From Candidatus Magnetocorallium paracelense (GTDB lineage Bacteria; Nitrospirota; Thermodesulfovibrionia; Thermodesulfovibrionales; Magnetobacteriaceae): a stretch of 64,000 bases of DNA. The position numbers and the translations under genes are program-made. The notes under the pieces are model-generated. The model worked only from the letters and a program-made list of their open reading frames with translations, was not told where the DNA came from and did no database searches. Positions 20,905 through 30,052 of the stretch are shown piece by piece (the first letter of the stretch is position 1; every line of letters starts with the position of its first letter). The DNA is taken from the NCBI GenBank assembly GCA_029001845.1, contig JAREWP010000061.1, positions 62,001 through 126,000 on the forward strand, given 5' to 3'.

Positions 20905-22523
20905 ATGCTTAGCCTGCTGACCTCCTTCCTGGAGTTAATATAATCGAACACCGATTTGGTACCGACAAGGGCCGTAAAGAGATTGATCGCCACGCCGAGA
21001 CTCAATGTTACGGCAAACCCTTTAATGGGCCCCGTTCCGAACTGAAACAGAACCGCAGCCGTTATCAAAGTCGTAACATGAGAATCGACTATTGTCAGAA
21101 ATGCTTTATCATAACCTGAGTCCACTGCCGCTCTGGGCGTTTTTCCCAGTCTGAGTTCCTCTCTCATACGCTCAAACATAAGCACATTTGTGTCTACAGC
21201 CATTCCTATGGCCAGAATTATTCCGGCGATACCCGGTAGAGTAAGCGTGGCGTTCAGCATTGCCATCGCACCCAGCAGCAGTACGACATTAAGGAAAAGA
21301 GCGAAATTGGCTATGATTCCGGATAATCTGTAATATAAAATCATAAAAAAGATTACAAGGAGTATTGCCAGTGCGCCGGCTATCTTTCCGGCCTCTATGG
21401 AATCCCTTCCCAGAGACGGCCCGACTGTCATATTTTGAAGCATTTCGATAGGAGCCGGCAGTGCGCCTGCTCTAAGAATAATCGCCAGATCGCTTGCCTC
21501 GGTCGTAGTAAAAAGGCCTGAAATCTGGGCGCTTCCTCCTGAGATTCTCTCCCTGATAACCGGAGCGGAATAGACATTATTGTCAAGTATTATCGCCAGT
21601 CTCTTATTTACATTATTTCCCGTTATCTCTTCGAATAATTGGGAACCCTCGGAATTAAAGGCAATGGAAACGTAAGGTTCGTTAAACCTCGAGTCGATAT
21701 TCACATTCGCCTCTTCCAAAAGTTCGCCGCTTAAAAGGGTATCTTTCTTTATAAGGAATACTCTTTTCGAAATCTCTCCTGTATCGTGGTTAATGTTTCT
21801 TTGAAAAAGAATTTCGGAGTCAGCAGGTATTTTATCGGCAAAACTCTCTATAAGAGATTCTTCGTCCCCGCCTTTTATGGCCGGAGGGAGCTCTGCTGCA
21901 ACGGAAGAGTCCTCGTTTACCAGTTTAAATTCCAGTTGCGCCGTCTTTCCTATAAGCTCTATTGCTCTTTGCGGGTCCTTTACACCGGGAAGCTGAATGA
22001 CTATATCCTTCTCCCCCTGTCTCTGAATTACCGGCTCGGCTACTCCGAACTGGTCTATCCTGTTTCGTATGGTTTCAAGAGCCTGATCTGTGGCATTATC
22101 TTTTATGCGCTTTATCTCTCTTTCAGGTAAAAAATAAACAAGACCTTTTTCTGTTTCTTCCCTCTTCAAGTATGCATAATTATCGGAAATCAGGGATTTG
22201 ATTTCAGGGGCGCTTACCGAGATGACAATATTCTCTCCCTCAGTACTGACCTCGGCGCCGATATTTTTTTTCTCAATCAGTTTCTTTATGTTACCGGCCA
22301 TCCTGGTAACAGTAAGATCAACGGCTCTGTTTCCCTTAACCTCAAAAACAAGGTATATGCCTCCCTGAAGATCCAGACCCAGAGTAATTCCCCTGTCAGG
22401 CATGGAGCTTTTGTAAAAGTCAGGCATATACTTATACACAGGAGTATTGGGAAGGAGAAAAACCAGCGAGAAAATAAAGGTTAGTAATATTATTGTGAAC
22501 TTCCATCCGACTTTTTTCTGCAT
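20901..22523 (-). CDS. secD: Protein translocase subunit SecD
   Basis: A 540-residue inner-membrane partner of SecF. GITLGLDLQGGIYLVFEV is the SecD N-terminal signature, followed by the P1 domain with IRNRIDQFGVAEPVIQRQG and by AIILDNNVYSAPVIRERISGG. Six transmembrane segments end with GMAVDTNVLMFERMREE. Order yajC-secD-secF is the standard arrangement. Confidence 0.96.
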   Translation of the reverse strand: MQKKVGWKFTIILLTFIFSLVFLLPNTPVYKYMPDFYKSSMPDRGITLGLDLQGGIYLVFEVKGNRAVDLTVTRMAGNIKKLIEKKNIGAEVSTEGENIVISVSAPEIKSLISDNYAYLKREETEKGLVYFLPEREIKRIKDNATDQALETIRNRIDQFGVAEPVIQRQGEKDIVIQLPGVKDPQRAIELIGKTAQLEFKLVNEDSSVAAELPPAIKGGDEESLIESFADKIPADSEILFQRNINHDTGEISKRVFLIKKDTLLSGELLEEANVNIDSRFNEPYVSIAFNSEGSQLFEEITGNNVNKRLAIILDNNVYSAPVIRERISGGSAQISGLFTTTEASDLAIILRAGALPAPIEMLQNMTVGPSLGRDSIEAGKIAGALAILLVIFFMILYYRLSGIIANFALFLNVVLLLGAMAMLNATLTLPGIAGIILAIGMAVDTNVLMFERMREELRLGKTPRAAVDSGYDKAFLTIVDSHVTTLITAAVLFQFGTGPIKGFAVTLSLGVAINLFTALVGTKSVFDYINSRKEVSRLSI

Positions 22524-22545
22524 CTACCCCCCTTAAACTGTTTTA

Positions 22546-22878
22546 TCAATCCTCTTCGGCTGATGTGCGAATTGTGGCTATATAATTTCTGCCGAACTTT
22601 ACTTTGGTGTTTTCGGCTACCTTCAAAACAACGGTTTTTTCTCCTACAGTTTCGATAAGGCCGTAAATCCCTCCGTTTGTTATTACTTTATCACCCTTCT
22701 TTAATGAGGCGAGCATCTCTCTGTGTTCTTTATTCTTTTTTTGCTGTGGTCTTATGAGCAGAAAATAGAATATCGCGAATATGATAATGAGCGGTAAGAA
22801 GCTCGCGAAAATATCACCGCCTCCGGGCTGTGCTCCTCCGGGCGGAGGGGCCATTGCCCATGCTATGGAATAGAACAT
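22546..22878 (-). CDS. yajC: Preprotein translocase subunit YajC
   Basis: A single-span membrane protein associated with SecDF. The start is taken as the ATG at 22878, directly behind the GGAGGT ribosome site, giving about 110 residues beginning MFYSIAWAMA. The upstream in-frame extension lacks a ribosome site and is not typical. One transmembrane helix (LPLIIIFAIFYFLLIRPQQKK) is followed by the soluble LASLKKGDKVITNGGIYGLI domain, the family hallmark. Confidence 0.93.
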   Translation of the reverse strand: MFYSIAWAMAPPPGGAQPGGGDIFASFLPLIIIFAIFYFLLIRPQQKKNKEHREMLASLKKGDKVITNGGIYGLIETVGEKTVVLKVAENTKVKFGRNYIATIRTSAEED

Positions 22879-23014
22879 GTTATTACCTCCGAATTTTTTG
22901 ACATATATATTACCTGTTTCATACCATTTAATCAAGGGGTGGAGTTTATATAGAGCTTATATTGGCGCAATGCAACAGGCATAAGATAAGCTGCTTCAGC
23001 AGCGACTTTTTCTT

Positions 23015-24646
23015 TTACTCCCTTCCTTTCCTTTCCATCACCTTTAAACGTTGTGACAAATGAATCTCTTTTTGAGATGGTTTAAAGGCATGAATAAATA
23101 ATTCAGGTCTGGATTCATCGACACCTTTAATTTTCAAATCATGATTTATATAGTTCGATAGATCAATACTGTTTGTAAATCGTATTGTGTGAGGCTCATA
23201 CAAGTAAGGGCCGAATCTTACGATCCAGTGAGGTATCGTTTTGGTTGAATAGACATATTCCGGCAAGATTGCACCGTTTTTTAGGAGGTTTTTGTTGTCT
23301 TCACCGATTATATTACAAAAGAGGAGTCTCTTTCCAAAATAATACTGCATTGGGGGATTCATATAGTTTGGTGTTACCAATATTATTTCGCCATCTTTCA
23401 CTCGTTCTTCAATGAATTCAACAGCTGCCTTGACTGAGTTGTCAAAGGGAGTGGTAATCTCCAGGGAGTATTCATAAAAAAAGGACCTGAATTTTGTAAA
23501 GGTAAATATGTTTGTAGAAATCATGACGAATAGCAGGGAAATACCTATATATCTGCGCCACCGAAATACGACATCCGCCAGAAATGCCTGTATAAGAAGA
23601 AGGCATGGAAAGATGGCGGTAGCATACCGGATATCGGAAAACTTTATATCGCTGCTTTGAGGAGAAAGGATTGAGATTAGGAGTGTGTAGAGAGATATAA
23701 AAAAGAATATAGATATCTCTCGTCTTCTCTCTGACGATGACTTCCGTTTTTTGATGTAATCATTAAATATCCAAAAAAAAATTAAAACAACCAAAACACC
23801 GACAGGGAGAAGTTGTGTGTAGTTATAGTCCCTGAAATAGAGCCATAATATTCGCAGGAAATCATAGGGGTGAATATTTCTGAATACATGAGAATATGCC
23901 GGAGAACCATTACTATAAAGCCATAGCAGGAAGGGAATCGTGATTGCAGCGTTTATCCAAAGCGGTTTTAAAAAGAAATGGAGTGATTTTTTTTTTTCGT
24001 CAAAGATAAAAAGAGAGATCGCCAATGCTGTCAGTGAAGTGGCTGCGATGAGATGATTGGCAAAAAAAAATGTCTGAAACAAGATGGCAGTGTATATTGT
24101 TTCCCTGAGTCGTCTCCTATATACTGCATACATATACATTACAGAAGGCAGCAAAAGCATGACAAGCGAGTAGTATCTGCACTGGCGGGAAAAGAGAATA
24201 AATGAGACTGAGGAAGCCATTAGAAGTGCATTGATTAAGGCGAGCCTGTCGTTATGAAAGTACCGTCGTACAAAAAGAAATTGTACGAAAACAGCGGCAA
24301 GGCCCGCCATTATAAATAGAATTCTACACCCACCCGCGCTGAGTCCGAAGAAGCTCATTGATGCAGCGGCAATGTAAAACTGAAGCCACGGCATAGTGAC
24401 ATTGAGGAAGTCTCTGTTCAGCTCGTATCCGTTTCGAAACTCAGTGAGATTTCGCCCGTCATAACCAAAGGGTAAGCCATATGATAATACGTTCTTACCG
24501 AACATGGCGGTTCCTCCTTCATCACTCCAGAAATAGTAGTTCCCGGAATTATAAAAAAACAGAAAAGAGGCGAATAAAAAGATGAGAAAGATTAATTTGG
24601 AGTTATAGGAAAGAGGTTTCTTATCAATTCCTGTTTTCAGAGCCAC
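23015..24646 (-). CDS. GT-C (GT39/ArnT-like) membrane glycosyltransferase
   Basis: A 543-residue polytopic membrane protein with about ten hydrophobic segments. An acidic YYFWSDEGGTAMFG motif follows TM1, the position of the catalytic Asp/Glu in GT39/ArnT/PMT-type enzymes that use polyprenyl-phosphate sugars. A C-terminal soluble region contains the ILVTPNYMNPPMQYYFGKR segment. The acceptor (lipid A, protein or polysaccharide) cannot be told. It stands alone after yajC with a 136-base gap. Confidence 0.75.
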   Translation of the reverse strand: MALKTGIDKKPLSYNSKLIFLIFLFASFLFFYNSGNYYFWSDEGGTAMFGKNVLSYGLPFGYDGRNLTEFRNGYELNRDFLNVTMPWLQFYIAAASMSFFGLSAGGCRILFIMAGLAAVFVQFLFVRRYFHNDRLALINALLMASSVSFILFSRQCRYYSLVMLLLPSVMYMYAVYRRRLRETIYTAILFQTFFFANHLIAATSLTALAISLFIFDEKKKSLHFFLKPLWINAAITIPFLLWLYSNGSPAYSHVFRNIHPYDFLRILWLYFRDYNYTQLLPVGVLVVLIFFWIFNDYIKKRKSSSERRREISIFFFISLYTLLISILSPQSSDIKFSDIRYATAIFPCLLLIQAFLADVVFRWRRYIGISLLFVMISTNIFTFTKFRSFFYEYSLEITTPFDNSVKAAVEFIEERVKDGEIILVTPNYMNPPMQYYFGKRLLFCNIIGEDNKNLLKNGAILPEYVYSTKTIPHWIVRFGPYLYEPHTIRFTNSIDLSNYINHDLKIKGVDESRPELFIHAFKPSQKEIHLSQRLKVMERKGRE

Positions 24647-24692
24647 GACAATAAAAAAGAATACATAAAAAACATCTGTCAGATTTCTCTAA

Positions 24693-24766
24693 TGTAGCCG
24701 CAGGCTTCAGCCTGCGGCCGGGTACGGCTGAGCAACGGTTCGCGCAGGCTAAAGCCTGCGGCTACA
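24693..24766. repeat. REP-like nested hairpin (GTAGCCGCAGGCT type)
   Basis: Outer arms TGTAGCCGCAGGCT (24693-24706) and AGCCTGCGGCTACA (24753-24766) each contain a local palindrome (GCAGGCTTCAGCCTGC and CGCAGGCTAAAGCCTGCG). This is a widespread bacterial extragenic repeat type. It lies in the 319-base gene-free gap 24647-24965. Confidence 0.8.
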
Positions 24767-24890
24767 TTTTTTGCTTATGCCGCAAACCTGCATAAAAAAA
24801 ATGAAGATTCCTTGCAATGAAATTATGTCATAGAGGGTGCAATAGGAGTAGTCGGAATTATAAACATTAGAACGTCTATTTGATATACCC

Positions 24891-24918
24891 CTGGATTCCG
24901 GTTTTCACCGGAATGACT
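24891..24918. repeat. Short ATTCCGG/CCGGAAT hairpin repeat
   Basis: CTGGATTCCGGTTTTCACCG and the following GAATGAC form a 7-bp stem (24895-24901 with 24908-24914). This sequence type is common as a dispersed extragenic hairpin. It lies downstream of cheB on the minus strand and may also act in 3' end formation. Confidence 0.6.
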
Positions 24919-24965
24919 CTTTTGAGCATAATGAGGCTTAGGGACTGTAGTTTTTAATAATTTTA

Positions 24966-26042
24966 TTACGATTCCGCCATTTTCAGTGCGTCTGCTGCGA
25001 TTTTTTCCAGGGGCAACACTTTATTGACAGCGCCTCTTTTAATGGCCTCGTTGGGCATTCCGAATACAACTGACGTAACTTCATCTTGTGCTATATTATA
25101 AGCTCCCGCTTCTTTCATTTCAAGCATTCCTCTTGCTCCGTCGTCTCCCATACCGGTCATTATAACACCTACGGCATTGCTGCCTGCATACCGTGCAGCC
25201 GATCGAAACAAAACATCGACCGATGGTCTGTGTCTGCTTACCAGCGGGCCGTCCTTAATCTCGACAAAATATCTTGCTCCGCTTCTCTTTAGCAGGGCAT
25301 GATGGCTCCCCGGTGCTATTAAGGCGCGGCCTCTGACAACGGTATCGTCATTTGCGGCTTCCTTAACGGTTACACGACAGAGACCGTCAAGTCGTTTGGC
25401 AAAGGCGGCGGTAAAATGCTCGGGCATATGCTGAACAATTACTATGCCAGGAGAATCGGCAGGCAGGGATTCCAAAAACACTCTCAGCGCCTCGGTGCCG
25501 CCTGTAGACGCACCTACGACAATGATCTTTTCCGTTGTTTTGATCATTGCCTTGGATGTTCCTTTGGCCAGAATCACATCGGCAGTCAGCTTTGGCGCCA
25601 CTTCACGGGGTTTTGGAGTTACTTTCCGTACCTTTGACATGGCAGCTGCTTTTACTGCATCGCAAATAACGACCTTCGATTCCTCGATAAAACCTTTTAC
25701 GCCCATTTTTGGTTTTTGAATAATTTCAGCGGCGCCATATTCCAGAGCCCTGAGAGCAGTCTCGGATCCCCTCTCCGTGAGGCTGGATATCATAACAACA
25801 GGAATGGGGTGCTGACTCATGATCTTTTGGAGAAAAGTAATACCATCCATCTTCGGCATCTCTACATCCAAAGTGATGACATCAGGTACCTGCTCTTTGA
25901 TTTTTTTGGCCGCCACATATGGGTCAGAAGCGCTTCCGAGTATCTCTATCTGCGGGTCCGAGGTAAGAATATCACTCAAAGTCTGACGTACAACAGCAGA
26001 GTCATCTACTATAAGAACTCGAATTTTTTTACTCCTCATCAT
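24966..26042 (-). CDS. cheB: Chemotaxis protein-glutamate methylesterase CheB
   Basis: A 358-residue response regulator/methylesterase that removes receptor methyl groups. The receiver domain has [12 protein letters not shown] and the phospho-acceptor Asp in [13 protein letters not shown]. The esterase domain has [16 protein letters not shown] (Ser nucleophile), IVQHMPEHF (His), and [11 protein letters not shown] (Asp), the complete catalytic triad. It is last in the chemotaxis operon. The linker between the domains is rich in Pro/Lys ([12 protein letters not shown]). Confidence 0.96.
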   Translation of the reverse strand: MMRSKKIRVLIVDDSAVVRQTLSDILTSDPQIEILGSASDPYVAAKKIKEQVPDVITLDVEMPKMDGITFLQKIMSQHPIPVVMISSLTERGSETALRALEYGAAEIIQKPKMGVKGFIEESKVVICDAVKAAAMSKVRKVTPKPREVAPKLTADVILAKGTSKAMIKTTEKIIVVGASTGGTEALRVFLESLPADSPGIVIVQHMPEHFTAAFAKRLDGLCRVTVKEAANDDTVVRGRALIAPGSHHALLKRSGARYFVEIKDGPLVSRHRPSVDVLFRSAARYAGSNAVGVIMTGMGDDGARGMLEMKEAGAYNIAQDEVTSVVFGMPNEAIKRGAVNKVLPLEKIAADALKMAES

Positions 26043-26099
26043 AGGCTTACTTTGTCTTTTTATGGAATTTTCTAACTACTCCATTAAAAATCGTTAATA

Positions 26100-26990
26100 C
26101 TATATCGGCTTGCGATAAACCGTAGGAGCCACAGGTATAAGCGGCACATCAAGTCCGCTCAATGTTTCGGAGTGCCCCATAAAAACATAACCACCGGGAA
26201 TCAGATAATTACAGAACTTATTCAATAAAGTTTCCTGTGTCGGTCTGTCAAAATAAATTATAACATTTCTACAAAAAATTATATCCATCTGTTCTCTGAA
26301 ACCGAAGTTTCCATCCATAAAATTCAGCCGTCTGAATCTGATCTTAGATCTGAGTTCAGGTACAATTCTTACAACGCCCTTTTTTCTGTCTTTACTTCTT
26401 AAAAGGTACTTTTTCTTAAGTTCCATTGGCACAGGTTCTACTCTGCTCTCTTCATATATCGCGGTTTTGGCATGGTCCAACACCCTTGTGGATATATCGG
26501 TGGCGATGATAGAGAAATCGAACTTGGGCGGAATCAGCTTTTTACCGAATTCGCTCAATACGATCGTAAGCGTATAAGGTTCCTCTCCTGTGGAACATCC
26601 TGCGCTCCATAGCATAAACGGTCTTTTTATTCCAACATGATACATATCTATTAGCTCGGGAAGAGCGGTTTTCGCAAGGTACTCAAAGTGAGCAGGTTCC
26701 CTGAAAAAATCCGTTTTGTTCGTTGTCACGACATTTATCAAATGAACCAGCTCGTTTTCAAAACCATTGGGGCTGAAGACATATTGACAGTATTCTGTAT
26801 AGTTTTTCATACCAAGGCTGCGAAGCCTTTTTTGAAGCCGCGACTCAAGCATCGTCTTTTTAACGGGCGGCATCTTTATCCCGATCTCTTTGTGTATAAA
26901 ATCGCTGAATTGGTTGAAATCCTTGTCGGACATGGACGCTCGATGGAGATTTAAATCGTTGGAGTCGGAATTTTTTATATTATCCGCCAT
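26100..26990 (-). CDS. cheR: Chemotaxis protein methyltransferase CheR
   Basis: A 296-residue SAM-dependent methyltransferase that methylates receptor glutamates. It has the all-helical N-terminal domain (FSDFIHKEIGIKMPPVKK), then the catalytic part with WSAGCSTGEEPYT (SAM motif) and IIFCRNVIIYFDRP. The beta-subdomain loop RSKDRKKGVVRI appears as long as that of pentapeptide-dependent enterobacterial CheR, which would fit the NIELF-bearing receptor in the same operon (inference from remembered homologs). It starts two bases after cheA stops. Confidence 0.95.
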   Translation of the reverse strand: MADNIKNSDSNDLNLHRASMSDKDFNQFSDFIHKEIGIKMPPVKKTMLESRLQKRLRSLGMKNYTEYCQYVFSPNGFENELVHLINVVTTNKTDFFREPAHFEYLAKTALPELIDMYHVGIKRPFMLWSAGCSTGEEPYTLTIVLSEFGKKLIPPKFDFSIIATDISTRVLDHAKTAIYEESRVEPVPMELKKKYLLRSKDRKKGVVRIVPELRSKIRFRRLNFMDGNFGFREQMDIIFCRNVIIYFDRPTQETLLNKFCNYLIPGGYVFMGHSETLSGLDVPLIPVAPTVYRKPI

Positions 26991-26992
26991 TA

Positions 26993-29122
26993 TTAAACTT
27001 CAGCCTCCTCTTTTTCCACAAAATGCACAAGCTTCTGAATGTCCAGTATAAGAGCTACCGTACCGTCTCCCAATATGGTGGCTCCTGACAGACCATCCAC
27101 ATTTTTGTAAACAGAGCCGAGAGACTTTATGACTGTTTGATGTTCGCCAACTACATAATCAACGACAAATCCCACTCTGCACCCTTCCTGTTCGGTAATC
27201 ACTATCTGTTCGATATCGATTGTGTCGCTGTATATCATAAAAATATCTCGTAATTTTATATAGGGTATGATCTCGTCACGTACATTGATTATCCTCCGTC
27301 CATGAGAACGGACTACGTCTTCTTTGGTAAGCTCAATACACTCTTCTACTGAAGCCAGGGGCAGTACAAAATTCTCGTCGCCTGTCTTTACGAGAAGGCC
27401 GTCTATTATCGCCAGAGTCAGTGGCAGTTTAAGCGTTATTGTTGTCCCCTGTCCCGGCGTACTGTCAATATCGACCGTTCCTCTGAGGGCGTCTATGTTT
27501 TTCTTTACAACATCCATCCCTACTCCTCGACCGGATACACTTGTGACCTTTTCTGCTGTGGAAAATCCGGGGGCGAAAATGAGAGAGAATACCTCCTTGT
27601 CAGTAAGATCGGCGTCTGAAGAAATCAAACCGTTATGAACGGCCTTGTCCCTGATCTTATCGGCGATAAGCCCCTTACCGTCATCTGCAATGCGAATCAG
27701 GACATTCGCACCGGAATGTAATGCTGAAAGATGTACGGTGCCGTGTCTAGGTTTACCCAATTTTTCTCTATCTTCCGGTGACTCTATTCCGTGATCTATA
27801 CTGTTTCTGATAATATGCACAAGGGGGTCATTCAATTTTTCAATAACCGTTTTATCGAGCTCCGTCTCTGCTCCATCGGTAAGCATTACCACTTCTCGTC
27901 CCAAGTCATTCGAAAGGTCGCGAACAAGTCGTTTAAACTTACTGAAGGTCGAGCCGATAGGGAGCATTCTAATACTCATCGTATCATCCCGGAGCTCGCC
28001 GGTAAGTCTCTCCACTTCTTCCGATATGAGAATTATCTCTGGGTCGTCTTTCTGAATCGCAGTCTGGCTCAGGCGCGCCTGTACTGTCACAAGTTCGCCT
28101 ACCAGATTCACCAGAGTGTCCAGTTTCTCTGAAGGAACGCGGATGCTTGAAGCCGATTCCGTTTTTTGCCGTTTCTCTCTGACCTGCCTTACATGCTTTT
28201 GCTCGGCAAGTGCTGCCTGTACTTCATCAGGTTTGGCGAGACCGGCGTCTACGATCAACTCTCCCAGGCGTTTTTGCTCTCCCAGCAGTTTTCTCAAGTC
28301 TTCCTTTGTTACGTCTCCCCTTTCGATAAGAATTTCTCCCAGCTTTTTATAATCGGCCTCTCCTTCAAGGACGGCACCGATATCTATCGATTTAATATCG
28401 ATATCGCAGACATCGTCAACAAAAATAAAAACATCGTTTATCGCTTCTTTCCCATGACCGGTTGTAAGAATTATATCCCACCAGGTATAACAGGAATCAG
28501 ATTCAATATCATTCAGCAAAGGTAAATCGCTAAAGTGGGCTATTATTTCGCATTCTCCTAGAGTTCTGATTTCGTTCAATAACAGAATAGGGTTGGTCCC
28601 GTTTCCAAATATATCTGCATGTGGTTTGAATCTGACTCTGTAAGTAATATTACCGGAATTTTGACTCCTCTCTTCCACTGCCCTTTCGATTGTATCCGTG
28701 TTGCCTGATGTCGTATCTTCATGAGAGCCGATATCCGGCAACAGCTTGCGCAAAGATGCCGTAATTTCATTCGCCCTTGCCTCATCAACAGCCTCTCCGG
28801 TTTCAGAGGACTCAATTAATGCACGAATATGATCTCTGGCTGCAAGAGTAAGATCGACAAGCTCCCTGGTAACAGATATTTTTCCGTTTCTTACTTCATC
28901 GAATACGGTTTCTACATCATGGGTAAAGGCGGCCACTTCGTTGAAACCAAACATGGCACCGGATCCTTTAATAGTATGCATCGCGCGAAAGACGCGTCCT
29001 ATAATATCTTCGTCGGCAGGTCTCTCTTCCAGTTCGAGCAGCGAGGTCTCCAGTTCTGTAAGAAGCTCGTTAGCCTCCTCTTTAAACGCCTCTTTTCCTT
29101 TATCCAGTTCGCTCCCGTTCAT
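26993..29122 (-). CDS. cheA: Chemotaxis histidine kinase CheA
   Basis: A 709-residue chemotaxis kinase. The P1/Hpt domain carries the phosphorylated His49 in MHTIKGSGAMFGF. A middle region (about 250-310) has a duplicated LGEILIERGDVTKEDL / LGELIVDAGLAKPDEV segment that resembles the MshEN-like motif of type II/IV ATPases. The dimerisation domain, the ATPase (HIIRNSIDHGIESPEDREK, DDGKGL, GRGVGMDVV) and a C-terminal CheW-like P5 domain follow. No separate cheW lies in the cluster. It overlaps the cheY stop by four bases. Confidence 0.96.
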   Translation of the reverse strand: MNGSELDKGKEAFKEEANELLTELETSLLELEERPADEDIIGRVFRAMHTIKGSGAMFGFNEVAAFTHDVETVFDEVRNGKISVTRELVDLTLAARDHIRALIESSETGEAVDEARANEITASLRKLLPDIGSHEDTTSGNTDTIERAVEERSQNSGNITYRVRFKPHADIFGNGTNPILLLNEIRTLGECEIIAHFSDLPLLNDIESDSCYTWWDIILTTGHGKEAINDVFIFVDDVCDIDIKSIDIGAVLEGEADYKKLGEILIERGDVTKEDLRKLLGEQKRLGELIVDAGLAKPDEVQAALAEQKHVRQVREKRQKTESASSIRVPSEKLDTLVNLVGELVTVQARLSQTAIQKDDPEIILISEEVERLTGELRDDTMSIRMLPIGSTFSKFKRLVRDLSNDLGREVVMLTDGAETELDKTVIEKLNDPLVHIIRNSIDHGIESPEDREKLGKPRHGTVHLSALHSGANVLIRIADDGKGLIADKIRDKAVHNGLISSDADLTDKEVFSLIFAPGFSTAEKVTSVSGRGVGMDVVKKNIDALRGTVDIDSTPGQGTTITLKLPLTLAIIDGLLVKTGDENFVLPLASVEECIELTKEDVVRSHGRRIINVRDEIIPYIKLRDIFMIYSDTIDIEQIVITEQEGCRVGFVVDYVVGEHQTVIKSLGSVYKNVDGLSGATILGDGTVALILDIQKLVHFVEKEEAEV

Positions 29123-29484
29123 CCAAGAACCTTTTTAACGACTGCCAATAATTGATCGGGTTTAAAGGGTTTCACTATCCATCCGGTAGCCCCCGCAGAT
29201 TTACCTTCCTGTTTCTTTGAGTCCTGGGACTCTGTCGTCAGCATTATTATAGGGACAAATTTGTAGGAAGCATTGGTTCTGACTTCTTTTATAAGTCCTA
29301 TGCCGTCAAGATTAGGCATATTTAAATCTGTAATAATCATCTGGACAGGCGAACCTCCCAGTTTCGATAATGCGTCTTTTCCGTCGACGGCTTCCACTAC
29401 TTCATAGCCTGCGCCCTTTAAAGTAAAGCTTACCATCTGTCGGACACTGGCGGAGTCGTCTACTGTCATAATAGTTTTACCCAT
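29119..29484 (-). CDS. cheY: Single-domain response regulator CheY
   Basis: A 121-residue receiver with the acidic pair TVDDSAS, phospho-acceptor Asp in MIITDLNMPNLDG, the switch Thr in MLTTES and Lys in IVKPFKPDQL. It has no output domain, so it would carry the signal to the flagellar switch or another target. Four-base overlap with cheA shows coupled translation. Confidence 0.95.
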   Translation of the reverse strand: MGKTIMTVDDSASVRQMVSFTLKGAGYEVVEAVDGKDALSKLGGSPVQMIITDLNMPNLDGIGLIKEVRTNASYKFVPIIMLTTESQDSKKQEGKSAGATGWIVKPFKPDQLLAVVKKVLG

Positions 29485-29656
29485 CTGACCTCCATTGAAA
29501 TTATTTAAAAATTATTTTTTTAGCAGGACTTGATTGTTCCGGTATAATTTTGATAAAAACGGCTTCCTGTCTGGTTTCTGTGAGGTTTTATAAATATGCT
29601 CTGTGACGTTATTACATAAATATAAAAATCGGCAATCAAAAAATCAATAATCTCTT

Positions 29657-29968
29657 TTACTTCTGTTTTGCAAAATCAAAATGTCTCTCAAACCCCGTTT
29701 CACTAAGGAGAGTCATGAATGTATCGGGAATATTGTCATTAAAAGTAAGTTTCCTGTTTGAGTTAACGGAGGTTCGATAAGCGGAATAGAGGAGCTGCAA
29801 GCAGGAGATGTCTATAGATTCGAGCTTTTCAATATTAATCGTTACGTCATTGGATTCCAATAATTGAATTAAAGATTTTTTCAGGTCCTCTGCAAATTGA
29901 ATATTCAGTTCGCCTCCGATTTTCAGTTCGCTTTTTTCCCCGGATTTCTCGATTTTTAGATCGGCCAT
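29657..29968 (-). CDS. STAS-domain protein (anti-sigma factor antagonist-like)
   Basis: A 103-residue single STAS domain, of the type that is switched by phosphorylation of a Ser. The candidate Ser lies in LESIDISCLQLLYSA, aligned with the DSSGLQ segment of SpoIIAA-like proteins. STAS proteins of this kind are often encoded inside chemosensory operons and may serve as an accessory output. It lies between the MCP-like gene and cheY; a 172-base gap to cheY shows no other gene. Confidence 0.85.
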   Translation of the reverse strand: MADLKIEKSGEKSELKIGGELNIQFAEDLKKSLIQLLESNDVTINIEKLESIDISCLQLLYSAYRTSVNSNRKLTFNDNIPDTFMTLLSETGFERHFDFAKQK

Positions 29969-30052
29969 TCGTCCCTCCCTTTAATATTTAATAAAGATTC
30001 TGTATGCTTTGTTTGAGGATTAATATAGTTGCAAAATAAAATATGACATTTG

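Noticed and set aside
22879-22935. Upstream extension of yajC by 19 codons
   Set aside because: The GGAGGT ribosome site is directly before the ATG at 22878 and the shorter form fits the family.
28240-28400. CheA middle segment as a true MshEN c-di-GMP-binding domain
   Set aside because: Only a duplicated LGELL-type helix pattern is visible; the nucleotide-binding residues cannot be confirmed by eye, so it is described as a resemblance.
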